From Acanthamoeba sp. SK_2022b (taxonomy: Eukaryota > Discosea > Longamoebia > Acanthamoebidae), in NCBI GenBank assembly GCA_027943245.1, contig JANDJZ010001772.1:1-19179 (forward strand): a DNA stretch of 19,179 bases, written 5' to 3'. A program made the position numbers and the translations under genes. Positions 1 through 8,151 of the stretch are shown in pieces. The notes under the pieces were generated by a model. The model was not told where the DNA came from. It searched no databases and saw only the letters and a program-made list of their open reading frames with translations. The stretch's first letter is position 1. Each line of letters opens with the position of its first letter.

Positions 1-255
1 GAAACGTATGGACGAAAAAAAGCCACTGGACTTACGGGAGTGACTTCCGCCTATGAGGTGTGTTGAGCACCGGGGGGGATCGTAGCAGGTGTGGGGGTGC
101 GGGAGCTGCCCAAAGCTGTTACGTAGGCGTGCTGGATGGATGGTGCAGGGACGGGGCTTTGCAGTGAATTGCGAGGGCAACGTCACCTGTTTGGGTTAGT
201 TGTTCAAGGCCTGTGCGTCAGCAGTAGGCCACCGCAGACGTTCGAACGACGGCTT

Positions 256-352
256 CAGGCTGATCTGCGTCATTCGCAGGGCAGTGCGCGAGTGACCGCT
301 ACGACCAACACCTGCCGTTGAAAGCTTCCGGCCATGGACGACCGCTTCAACC
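256..352 (+). repeat. Intergenic repeat, copy A (97 bp, left of module 1)
   Basis: This 97-base stretch aligns without gaps to 16730-16826 with 7 mismatches by my count (about 93% identity), in the same orientation. It begins CAGGCTGATCTGCGTCATTC and ends CGACCGCTTCAACC. It corresponds to the right-hand part of the longer copy at 16702-16826. A shorter match (GCAGACG at 234-240) upstream suggests that the similarity may continue to the left with a small insertion. No ORF explains the conservation. Confidence 0.85.
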
Positions 353-511
353 TTAGAAGCCGCCATTCGATTGCTCGATTCGCCATGCATCGGTTTGAAG
401 GACCGACTTCGGACAGCGCGGTTGGCGCCTGCCGACCCGTTGCTGGCCGAGCCGCTCAGCTGGGATGTTGCGCACCGCGCCGCCCCCGAGCAGAATGCTC
501 CTGCCAAAGAA

Positions 512-518
512 AAGGAGG
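512..518 (+). promoter_or_regulatory. Strong Shine-Dalgarno for the S8 protease gene
   Basis: AAGGAGG lies 6 bases upstream of the ATG at 525. It decides the start: the open frame extends back to an ATG at 465, but that codon has no such site and would add a basic, proline-rich leader. Confidence 0.8.
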
Positions 519-524
519 GGTCGC

Positions 525-1878
525 ATGGACAAGCACATCGCTTACCTGGTCGCCGCGCTTTCAACCGCGCGCGCCGTTCAACAGGCAGACTACGGCCGCC
601 TGCCGCCTGACGAACTGAGGTTCGTCATGGAGCTCAAGCCCGGCGAGCAGGTCGCCGCCGCGCTGGCCAGGCTGCAGCAGCTTCTTCCCGCAGGCCGCTT
701 CCTGGTCGAGGCTCTAGATGCCGGCTCGCACTCGGCGGGACGGTTCCACGTCCTGCGTTTCCCGACCCTGGAGCGCGTGTTCCCGCAGCACCAGGCGTTC
801 GACATCGCCTATGCACTGGCGGACATGCTGGGCCTGCAAAGCTGCGAGCCCGACCTGGGTGCCGACGTCTACCTCGACCCGGCTCCGCCAACCGGCGGGC
901 CCAACGTCGAGTCCAGCTTGCTCGGCGGCCTGTGCTGGGCGGATGGCGACCCGCCGCCGGACAAGCGCTGGGCGCTGAAGCACACCCGGCTGGACGTGGC
1001 GCACCAGTATTCGCGTGGCAAGGGTATCCTGGTCGGCCAGCCCGACACCGGCATCACCGGGCACGCCGAGTTGGGCGGCGACATGTTCGACATGTCCCGC
1101 GCGACCAACCTGGTGGAAGGGAACGCGCATCCGAAGGATCCGCTGGCGCCGGGGATGGCCAGTCCGGGCCACGGCACTTCCACCTCCAGCGTGCTCGCCA
1201 GCCGTGGCGATGGGCACATCACCGGCGCCGCGCCGGAAGCGACAGTCGTTCCCATCCGGTGCATCGACAGCGTCAAGGTGTTCAACACCGCGCCGGTGGC
1301 CGCCGCCATCGCGCACGCGGTCCGCAGCGGTTGCCACGTCATCTCCATGAGCCTTGGCGGCCTGGCGGGACGTGCCTTACACGCCGCGCTGAAGGACGCC
1401 GTGGCACACGATTTGATCGTCGTGGCCGCGTCGGGCAATTGCGTCGGTATGGTCGTCTGGCCCGCGCGCTACCCGGAGGTCATCGCCGCCGGCGGCGTCG
1501 GCCCGGGGGGCAAGGCCTGGAAAGGAACTTCGCGCGGCTCCCGCATCACGGTGTCCGCGCCAGCCGAGTTCGTCTGGCGCGCTGAAAGGACGAAACCCAA
1601 TGCCGATCCGGCGCTCGTCTCGGCGAGCCAGGGCACGTCCTATGCGACGGCCTTAATCGCGGGCGCGGCGGCCGTCTGGCTGTCCCGGCATGGGCGCGAC
1701 ACGGTCATCGCCGAAGCGCGCCGACGCGGCGTCACCGTCGCGCGGCTGTTCACCACCGCCCTGAAGCAGACCGCGAACACGCCGGACGGATGGGACGCGG
1801 ACCTCGGCGCGGGGATGCTCGACGCCGACAAGCTGGTGAACCTGCCGCTGGGCTCTATCCAGGCGGTCGAAGCCGAGG
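525..1878 (+). CDS. Subtilisin-like (S8 family) serine protease; frame breaks at 3' end
   Basis: This is a subtilase domain of about 450 residues read from the ATG at 525. The catalytic triad is visible: Asp174 in PDTG, His216 in GHGTS and Ser372 in GTSYA, with the oxyanion Asn305 in SGN. Residues 1-150 form a prodomain-like or adaptor region of unknown fold. There is no convincing signal peptide, so a cytoplasmic location is likely, unlike most secreted subtilisins. The frame stays open to 2705, but beyond about 1878 it turns into arginine- and glycine-rich nonsense while frame +1 becomes protein-like. The real product therefore either stops being translated sensibly here or continues, through a one-base shift, into the trypsin-like domain downstream. 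It is the first gene of the module 1 operon. The likely role is an effector or processing protease of a conflict system (inferred). The family assignment is firm. Confidence 0.88.
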
Positions 1879-1882
1879 GCGG
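1875..1882 (+). other. Apparent single-base frameshift joining S8 and trypsin-like frames
   Basis: Coding character moves from frame 3 to frame 1 at a G-rich run (GAGGGCGG). Frame 1 is open from 1840 and is protein-like from about 1879 (AAAQGEDDW and onward). Skipping one base here gives one continuous reading from 525 to 3336, about 936 residues. The cause may be a sequencing error, a mutation or programmed slippage; the sequence alone cannot decide. Confidence 0.6.
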
Positions 1883-1905
1883 CCGCGCAGGGCGAGGACG
1901 ACTGG

Positions 1906-3336
1906 GTGGAGGAGATGCTGCTCGAGCAGTTCGGGGCCGCCGCGCGCGATCCCGCGTTCGACACGACGCGCTTCGGCGCGGAGCTCTCCGCCATCGCGTT
2001 GTCGCAGGCGCGGTTCGACCAGCAGCTGCAGGGCCTGACGCCGGAAGCCAAGTCGGAAGGCACACGGCCTTCGTCACGCCTGGCCCAGGCGGTCCACACG
2101 TCGCTAGACTCGCGGCTCGGCCGCTTCGGCCAGTCCGTGCAGTCGTCCGTGTCCCGGCCGACACTGCCCATGCCCGCCGCGGCCGACGCGCGCAGGACGG
2201 CGGTGCTGCTGCCGGCGGGAACGATCGCCGAATCCGCCGCGCCCGGCGAGACCATGGAGGCGGCACGAACCTTCCTGGGCGGCGACGCGGGCAAGAAGCT
2301 GCTGGAAGACACCAGCCGGTTCATCGACGGCTCGAAGGCGCCGGAACCGGACAAGCGGGCTATCAACGAATCCGTCCGCAAGCTCCTGCAGGAGATCGGC
2401 CAAGGCGGCGCCATTCGCTCGCCGGAGGCCCGGCTCGGCCTCGAGGCGCTGATCGAGATGAAGGGCCGGCCGGCGTTGCGGGTGAGGAACGGCGACGTCG
2501 ACGACAACGACCCGCGGGCCGAGCAGTGGGGCTTCCCGATCTACAACCTCAAGGCGAACGCGCAGTTTTCCGCGCGGGTGGGTGCCGTGGGTCGCATCGA
2601 CATGGATGGCGTGCATGTCGGCACCGGCTGGATGGTGGGCGACGAACTGGTCCTGACCAATCGCCACGTCCTACAGGGCGTCGCCTATCCCACGCCGACG
2701 CGTGACAACCCGGCGCGGTGGGTGATGAAGGACGGCAACTGCACTATCGACTTCAGCGAGGAGCCGACTGGGCAGACGCAGGCCACCCGGTTCGATATCC
2801 TGTCCGTCGAGGAAGCCGGGCCGCGCCACATCGATGTCTACCTCATCGACTTCAGGAAGCCCGACTTCGCGTTGCTGCGGGTGAAGGGCACGAGCCTGGC
2901 CGGCGCGAAGGGCTTGCCCCAGCCTCTGGAATTGTTTAGGGCGGACGGGGCCCTGGATCCCGGCCGCGACATGGTGGTGGTGGGTTATCCCGCCCGCATG
3001 AGCACCAAGCCGCGCACCGAAGGCGGCGAGATCGACCTCGAGGGAATGGAGCGACTGCAGGCCCTGTTCGCGGCGGACTACGGCACGAAGTATTTCTCGC
3101 CCGGCGTGGTCAAGACGTCGCCGGCGATGCGCCAGCAGTTTCCGGACACGGCCAGCCACGACGCCACCACCCTGGCGGGCAATTCCGGATCGCTCATCGC
3201 TTCCATCCACGCTCCCATGAAAGCCGTCGGCCTGCATTTCGCCGGAGCTTGGCGCAAGGAGAACTACGCGCACTCGCTCGGCGGGCTGTGGTCCCTGGGG
3301 TACCTGCGGCACCCTGGCATCAACTGGGTGGGCTGA
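1906..3336 (+). CDS. Trypsin-like serine protease (probable C-terminal half of an S8-trypsin fusion)
   Basis: As an isolated ORF this is 476 residues from a GTG at 1906. Only weak purine-rich sequence precedes that GTG, and the frame is protein-like upstream of it, so the start is doubtful. The first 230 residues are helical or low-complexity linker (residues 1-60 acidic/helical, then a Pro/Ala/Ser-rich stretch). The chymotrypsin-fold protease domain follows, with His254 in TNRHV, Asp320 in PDFALLRV and Ser427 in GNSGS, so the triad is complete. GNSGS and TNRHV are typical of the bacterial trypsin-like (V8/Glu-endopeptidase-like) peptidases found beside NTPases. No signal peptide is seen. The stop codon overlaps the next start (TGATG at 3334-3338), implying translational coupling. 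The protein is probably a domain of one polypeptide with the upstream subtilisin rather than a separate gene. Confidence 0.82.
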   Translation: MEEMLLEQFGAAARDPAFDTTRFGAELSAIALSQARFDQQLQGLTPEAKSEGTRPSSRLAQAVHTSLDSRLGRFGQSVQSSVSRPTLPMPAAADARRTAVLLPAGTIAESAAPGETMEAARTFLGGDAGKKLLEDTSRFIDGSKAPEPDKRAINESVRKLLQEIGQGGAIRSPEARLGLEALIEMKGRPALRVRNGDVDDNDPRAEQWGFPIYNLKANAQFSARVGAVGRIDMDGVHVGTGWMVGDELVLTNRHVLQGVAYPTPTRDNPARWVMKDGNCTIDFSEEPTGQTQATRFDILSVEEAGPRHIDVYLIDFRKPDFALLRVKGTSLAGAKGLPQPLELFRADGALDPGRDMVVVGYPARMSTKPRTEGGEIDLEGMERLQALFAADYGTKYFSPGVVKTSPAMRQQFPDTASHDATTLAGNSGSLIASIHAPMKAVGLHFAGAWRKENYAHSLGGLWSLGYLRHPGINWVG

Positions 3337-5114
3337 TGTCGCATACCATCGACGAGGCGGACCTGCGCGAGTACGCCGAGAGCGTGTCGCAGCGCCGCGA
3401 ATTCGGCACCATCTTCGACAGGATTTCCAACGGACGCACGTACAAGTTCCTCGTGATCGGCATGAGGAAGGAACCCTATCTCGAGGCCTTGAAGCAGGCC
3501 CAGAAGGAAGGATTCCTCGAACAGCTGCTCGAGGAGCTGGCCCACGCGGGCGTAGCCACCCCGTCGCCGACGGCCGTCTCGCCCCGGCTCGAAGCCATCA
3601 CCCGGCCGGACCTCGGCTTTCCCAACGTTGAGGTCGAGATCGCTGGCAAGCTCACCGCCACCCGGCGCCTGTGCTGCATCACGGTCCTCGGGCCGGGCGG
3701 GGCACCCCACAAGTCGGGAACCGGCTTCCTGGTCGGTCCGCAGACGGTGCTGACCAGCTTCCACGTGATCGCGCCATTGCTCGGCGCCGGCGATGTTCCC
3801 TTGCCCGGTTCCGGCAACCGCCTGCGAATCGCCTTCGACGAGCTCAACGGACTGGACAGGGGGTCCATCGTCCCCGTCGCCGAAGATTGGCTTGCCGGCC
3901 ACAGCCGGTTCCACCCGCTGGAGGATCCGGCGCAACAGAAGCCGCTGGCGTGGGACGAACTTACGGAAGACGGCTTCGACGAGCACCTCGACTTCGCGCT
4001 CCTGCGGCTGGACAGCACCATCGGGCGGGAACGCGGTTTCTACCGGCTCGATGCCGGCATCGTGCCGGCGGTCGGCGGCGGCAGCGCCCAGGTCGCGCTG
4101 CTGCAGCACCCCGCCAGCAGCCCACTGGCATCGAGCGCCGGCCTCGGGCTGAAACTGTGGCCCGGCAGCCATCGCACCCGCCTGCACCACGACGCGAACT
4201 CCACCGACGGGTCTTCCGGCGGCTTGCTGGTCAATAACGAGTTCAAGCCCATCGGCCTGCACCAGTGCAGCTATCGGGATGCCGAGGGCAAGCCGCTATT
4301 CAATGGGGCGATCACCACCTTCAGCATCGCGAAGCTGGGCCTGACGATGGAAAGCGTGCAGGGTTTCGATCCCGTCTGGCGACTCGCCTCGGGTGAACCG
4401 GTCATCGGACGCGAAGTGTTCCAGCGATCCGTGCTGGACGCCGTGATCGGCCACAAGCGCATCCTGACAGTCGCCGGCGAATCCAGGGAAGGTCGCAGCT
4501 TCACCACCAGGATCCTGCGCCAGCTGCTGGGGACCGCCGAGCACCGGATCGTGGAACTGTCGGCGTCCAAGTTCGACGTGACCGAACGCCTGGCCGCGCA
4601 CAGGATCCTCGATGCCATCCGTGGCATGCAGACCTCGGTGGACCTGCCCGATACGCAGGATGCCGAAACCGCGCAGGCGGCCTGGATCGCCGCCGAACTG
4701 TTTCCTGCCTTTGCCAAGCGCCTAGAGGAACTGGCCGGTCGCCGGACGGTCTGGCTCGTCATCGACGACGTCGACCGCTTTCCGATCGCCAACACTTCGG
4801 TCCGCGTGTTCCTGGAGACGGTCTACGCGTACATGTCGAGCGTTCCCGCCTTGAGGATCGTCCTGATCGGCTTCCGCGGGCACCTCGATGGCGCCGTTGC
4901 TTCCCAGGTCCAGGGTGAGCAACTGCGCGATTTCGACGTGCTGGAGTTGGCCGCCTACATCGAGCGGGAGTCGACGGCGCACGGCATCACGCGCAAGAAG
5001 AACGATGCGCAAGGCATGGCGCAGGACATCCTGGACCTGGACGACCTGGCGGGGCAGAGGCTGGGCAAGGCCAAGCAGGCGGCCCGCGCCCAGCAGAAGG
5101 CGAGCAGGCCATGA
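3336..5114 (+). CDS. EAD-like / trypsin-like protease / AAA-STAND ATPase fusion
   Basis: This 592-residue protein starts at the ATG overlapping the previous stop. Residues 5-75 are a compact helical domain containing LREYAESVSQRREF and ending with a conserved-looking LEQLLEELAHA segment. They resemble effector-associated domains (EAD1-like), which are homotypic adaptors in bacterial conflict systems. Residues 100-320 are a second trypsin-like protease: His143 in TSFHV, Asp219 in LDFALLRL and Ser294 in GSSGG. Residues 345-560 form an ATPase-like domain with a P-loop-like GESREGRS at 381-388, where arginine replaces the usual lysine, and a Walker B-like segment WLVIDDVDRF with Asp477/Asp478. 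The tail is basic and helical. The gene overlaps the next one by 4 bases (ATGA). The protein is presumably the EAD-recruited protease of the system. The protease call is secure, the EAD call moderate, and activity of the ATPase domain doubtful. Confidence 0.85.
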   Translation: MSHTIDEADLREYAESVSQRREFGTIFDRISNGRTYKFLVIGMRKEPYLEALKQAQKEGFLEQLLEELAHAGVATPSPTAVSPRLEAITRPDLGFPNVEVEIAGKLTATRRLCCITVLGPGGAPHKSGTGFLVGPQTVLTSFHVIAPLLGAGDVPLPGSGNRLRIAFDELNGLDRGSIVPVAEDWLAGHSRFHPLEDPAQQKPLAWDELTEDGFDEHLDFALLRLDSTIGRERGFYRLDAGIVPAVGGGSAQVALLQHPASSPLASSAGLGLKLWPGSHRTRLHHDANSTDGSSGGLLVNNEFKPIGLHQCSYRDAEGKPLFNGAITTFSIAKLGLTMESVQGFDPVWRLASGEPVIGREVFQRSVLDAVIGHKRILTVAGESREGRSFTTRILRQLLGTAEHRIVELSASKFDVTERLAAHRILDAIRGMQTSVDLPDTQDAETAQAAWIAAELFPAFAKRLEELAGRRTVWLVIDDVDRFPIANTSVRVFLETVYAYMSSVPALRIVLIGFRGHLDGAVASQVQGEQLRDFDVLELAAYIERESTAHGITRKKNDAQGMAQDILDLDDLAGQRLGKAKQAARAQQKASRP

Positions 5115-8077
5115 CCTCGACGATGGACAACAACACCGAAGACATCTGGCGCCAGGCACGCGCGCGCGCCGCAACCCTGGGCGCCTTCCATCCCTCGCAA
5201 CTGCTCGACCCCGACCGCGAAGACCAGCTGGCCGCGCTCGACCGGCTGGCGGGCGAGTGCGTCGAGGTGCTGGACGAAGGGTCGGCCCGCTGGATGCTCA
5301 ATCCCGACGCGCGCACCAAGGCGCTGGCCGAGACTCCGCGCGAGAAACTAAACGCCGCCATGAACGCCGTCCAGCCTTCGCGGGATGACCGGCTGGGCCA
5401 GTTGCTGCGCGGCGTGCTGAGCGGCCAGGCCGTGGTAGACCGGACTCTCGGGATGCAGGACCTCGGCTTACTGAGGACCGCGCTGCAATTCGCCTCCACC
5501 ACCCGCGACACCAAGGAAACGCTGCAGCAGGTCGACCGGCTCCTGGCCGAGCGCGACTCGCACGAGGCAATGCGATCGCTGCTACCCAGCCCGCTGGTGG
5601 GGCGGCAGGGCCAGCTCACGAAGCTTCGCAGGTTCGTCCAGGAGCCCGCCCCGACGTCCGCCGAGGACATCATGTGGATCACGGGCGCGGGAGGGTCCGG
5701 CAAGTCGGCCCTGCTCGCCAGTTTCGGCGACGAGCTCCGGCGGTCGCACACGTGCGTCCTGCACATCGATTTCGACCGCCCGGCCATGTTCAACGGCAGC
5801 CTGACGACACTGATGATGGAGTTGTCGCGCCAGCTGGAAGTGGCCTTCCCCGACTTGGCGGAGTCCCTCTCGGAGTACCGGCGCGCGGTGCGATCCGGGC
5901 GGTCCGTGCCGGCCAATCCTTCCTCGTTCGACGAGGCGCAGGTCAAAACGCACCGCAGTTACTCGGCTTGGCACGACTGCATGGGCCACCACCTCCCGAT
6001 CGCGGGCGACATCGTCCTCATTCTGGACACAGCAGAGGAGGTGGGGCTTTCCAGCGAGTTCGACCTCGATGCGCTCAGGCGCTGGCTGCGCGAACTGAGG
6101 ACGCGCGATGGCCTCAAGAAACTCAAGGCGGTTCTCTGTGGCCGCGCCTTCGACGAGGACCAGATGGCCCTGGTGCGCAGGTCCCACCGCATCGAACTCG
6201 ACGACCTGCCTCCGGCGGCTGCGGTCGAGCTGCTGGAGATGTTCCTGCAGCGCGAGGGCGTCGCCGGCGGCCTGCCGCTTGACGACCTGGTCGACATGCT
6301 GGGCGGCAACCCGCTGGTGCTTAAGATCCTGGCCGCCTACCTCGCCGACGGCGGCGCCAACGTTGCCAGGGACCTGCTGGACGACCGGGGCCACTTCGAC
6401 CGGCAGTTCGCGCAATCGTTCCTCTACAAGAGAATCCTGAGCCGGCTGCGTGACGCGAGCGAAGAGCTCAAGAGCCTGGCACACCCCGGCCTGGTGCTGC
6501 GTCGCGTGACCCCGCACCTGATCCAGCACGTGCTAGCGGGGCCTTGCAACCTGGGCGAACTGGACGAGCAGCGCGCGCGGGCCTTGTTCACGCTCCTGGC
6601 CGGCCAGGTGTGGCTGGTGCAACGCACCACCAACCCGGACGCGGTGGTGCACCGGCGAGACCTTCGCCGGCTGATGCTGCAGGCCATGACCGCGGAGGAC
6701 GGCGCCACGGCCGTGGCCATCCACACGGCGGCCGCCACCTACTACCTGGAAAGGATGGACCCTGTCCTGTCGCGCCAGGATCAGCTGGTCGAGGGGCAGT
6801 ACCACAGCCTCTTCATCCCCGGCGCGGCGCCGCCGAACCCCGACACCCTGGCTGCCTTCGCCCGTGCGCTGGGTGAGGACCTCGAGTCACTGCCGGTGCC
6901 TGTGCGGGCCGGAATCAAGCTGCAGCTGGGCCGAAAGCTCACTGTGACGGAGACCCGCGCGCTCAGCGGCAGCGAGCAGGCCTTGTACCGCAGTGAGCAG
7001 GTTCGCAAGGAGGTGCGCCTGTCGGGCGTTTCGGTCGGCGCGGTAGCGAGTTCTCTGCAGCCAAGTGCCGCAAGCGGCGACACGCGGGTCGCGGTGTCCG
7101 AGGTGCATGCCGCCTTCGAGCAAGGCGACCTGGACCAAGTGGCGCGTGGGACGGCCGGGGCCATCGCGGACTTCGCGGACGTCGTCGCGCGCGCCCATAC
7201 TAAGCTTTCTTCCGAGGATTTCACCCAGTCCGCGGTGTGGCGCTGCGCTATCGCCACGCTCTCGCGCGATCCTGACCCGCTGTTGAACGCGCTGCTCGGC
7301 ATGCTGCGCAACTCCCGGGTGCGGGAGGGCATGGTGAACGGGCCCTGGTTAGGGCGCCTGTTGCCTGTGGATGCTTACCGCATGCTGTTCAGGATCCATG
7401 GCGCGGACTGTCCGCCCGATTTCATGCCGTGGGCGGGCGCTGAGATTCCATCCAGGATGTCGGCAACGCAGGAACTGCGCCATTTCCAGCTGCTCGACAA
7501 GAGAGAGGACGAAACCGCGCAGGTGCCTACGCGCCTGCTGCGAGACCTGGCGCCGCGGTTCACGGCGTACTTCGGCGGCACTCCACAGGGCATGCAGCTC
7601 GACCGGGAAGGCCGCAGCGACCTGAAGCAGCAATCCGACTTGCGTGCCAGGGGGACCCCGGTCACGCTCAATGTCCTCGAGCGCCTACAGGGCGGCGAGA
7701 GCTGCGTCGTCATCCGAACCATGGAGAAGGTAGGGGCGGACGTCAAGGACATCCTCGTGGGCCGCATCCCGGAGATTTATCCCCTGGCCCGGGCTGCGGC
7801 ACGGGCTTGTACACAGAGATCTCTGGTCGCCTTTACGGACGCCGCTGCCCGCGAGCACGCGTTGTGGCCCATCGAACTGGCCCCGGACCACTTCAAACGG
7901 ATGCTCGCATTGCAACGGGAGGAGTGGACCTCCACGCTGATTTCGTGTGCCGACCGCTTCGGCCTGCTTCGGCAGCTGGTCGACTGGATGGAAGACAGGA
8001 ACCGGCTGGCACGACGCCCGCGGCAGCTGCTCAGGACTGTGCGCGATTACGAACTGCGGCTGCGGCAATTCATCTGA
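5111..8077 (+). CDS. STAND-type NTPase (AAA ATPase) of the protease conflict operon
   Basis: This is a 988-residue protein starting at the ATG that overlaps the previous stop; an in-frame ATG at 5123 is an alternative. Residues 1-155 are a helical N-terminal domain of unknown family containing RWMLNPDAR. LVGRQGQL at 162-169 is the usual lead-in to STAND ATPases. Walker A GAGGSGKS spans 192-199, Walker B is VLILD with Asp306, and GNPL at 399-402 matches the GxP/GNPL motif of the STAND winged-helix transition. Residues 410-560 look like a winged-helix and helical region. The C-terminal 400 residues show no recognisable repeats and may be the sensor. STAND proteins act as ATP-driven switches that oligomerise when a trigger is bound. 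By position this one is the likely sensor or switch controlling the neighbouring proteases (inferred). Length and motifs look intact. Confidence 0.85.
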   Translation: MTSTMDNNTEDIWRQARARAATLGAFHPSQLLDPDREDQLAALDRLAGECVEVLDEGSARWMLNPDARTKALAETPREKLNAAMNAVQPSRDDRLGQLLRGVLSGQAVVDRTLGMQDLGLLRTALQFASTTRDTKETLQQVDRLLAERDSHEAMRSLLPSPLVGRQGQLTKLRRFVQEPAPTSAEDIMWITGAGGSGKSALLASFGDELRRSHTCVLHIDFDRPAMFNGSLTTLMMELSRQLEVAFPDLAESLSEYRRAVRSGRSVPANPSSFDEAQVKTHRSYSAWHDCMGHHLPIAGDIVLILDTAEEVGLSSEFDLDALRRWLRELRTRDGLKKLKAVLCGRAFDEDQMALVRRSHRIELDDLPPAAAVELLEMFLQREGVAGGLPLDDLVDMLGGNPLVLKILAAYLADGGANVARDLLDDRGHFDRQFAQSFLYKRILSRLRDASEELKSLAHPGLVLRRVTPHLIQHVLAGPCNLGELDEQRARALFTLLAGQVWLVQRTTNPDAVVHRRDLRRLMLQAMTAEDGATAVAIHTAAATYYLERMDPVLSRQDQLVEGQYHSLFIPGAAPPNPDTLAAFARALGEDLESLPVPVRAGIKLQLGRKLTVTETRALSGSEQALYRSEQVRKEVRLSGVSVGAVASSLQPSAASGDTRVAVSEVHAAFEQGDLDQVARGTAGAIADFADVVARAHTKLSSEDFTQSAVWRCAIATLSRDPDPLLNALLGMLRNSRVREGMVNGPWLGRLLPVDAYRMLFRIHGADCPPDFMPWAGAEIPSRMSATQELRHFQLLDKREDETAQVPTRLLRDLAPRFTAYFGGTPQGMQLDREGRSDLKQQSDLRARGTPVTLNVLERLQGGESCVVIRTMEKVGADVKDILVGRIPEIYPLARAAARACTQRSLVAFTDAAAREHALWPIELAPDHFKRMLALQREEWTSTLISCADRFGLLRQLVDWMEDRNRLARRPRQLLRTVRDYELRLRQFI

Positions 8078-8097
8078 CGCCATGGTCCTGGCGGGGG

Positions 8098-8126
8098 TTG
8101 ACGGGCCTCATGGCTGCCTCTACCGT
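8098..8126 (+). promoter_or_regulatory. Possible internal promoter before the exported protein gene
   Basis: TTGACG (8098-8103) and TACCGT (8121-8126) are separated by 17 bases, within the 74-base gap after the NTPase gene. The -35 match is good and the -10 match poor. It could let the exported protein be expressed separately from the proteases. Confidence 0.3.
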
Positions 8127-8151
8127 TGCGCCCAGCAAAAGGGGAGGAGAC

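Larger units (their letters stand above)
1..524. other. Non-coding left end, no gene recognised
   Basis: I see no convincing gene in this stretch. All forward frames at the extreme left close within about 70 bases, so at most the last residues of an upstream gene could lie there, and none is recognisable. The short ORFs here have no good ribosome binding site and no protein-like composition. The only structured element is the intergenic repeat at 256-352. The 172 bases between that repeat and the first gene must hold the promoter of the downstream operon, but I cannot pick out a clear -35/-10 pair. Confidence 0.6.

Noticed and set aside
1..66. 3' tail of an upstream gene (short frames ending by position 66)
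   Set aside because: All three forward frames give short tails with no family signature, so none can be supported over the others.
1879..2705. Continuation of the S8 frame as a longer protease C-terminus
   Set aside because: The translation is arginine-, glycine- and alanine-rich without protein-like pattern and lies antiphase to the clear trypsin-like frame; it is an open shadow frame of GC-rich DNA.
3264..4262. Minus-strand open frame of 332 codons within the EAD-trypsin gene
   Set aside because: It is the antisense of a gene with a clear catalytic triad; no recognisable motif and no ribosome binding site.
7807..8151. Upstream extension of the exported protein from an earlier ATG
   Set aside because: It would overlap the STAND NTPase C-terminus and bury the signal peptide. 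The Shine-Dalgarno at 8141-8150 supports the start at 8152-8158.
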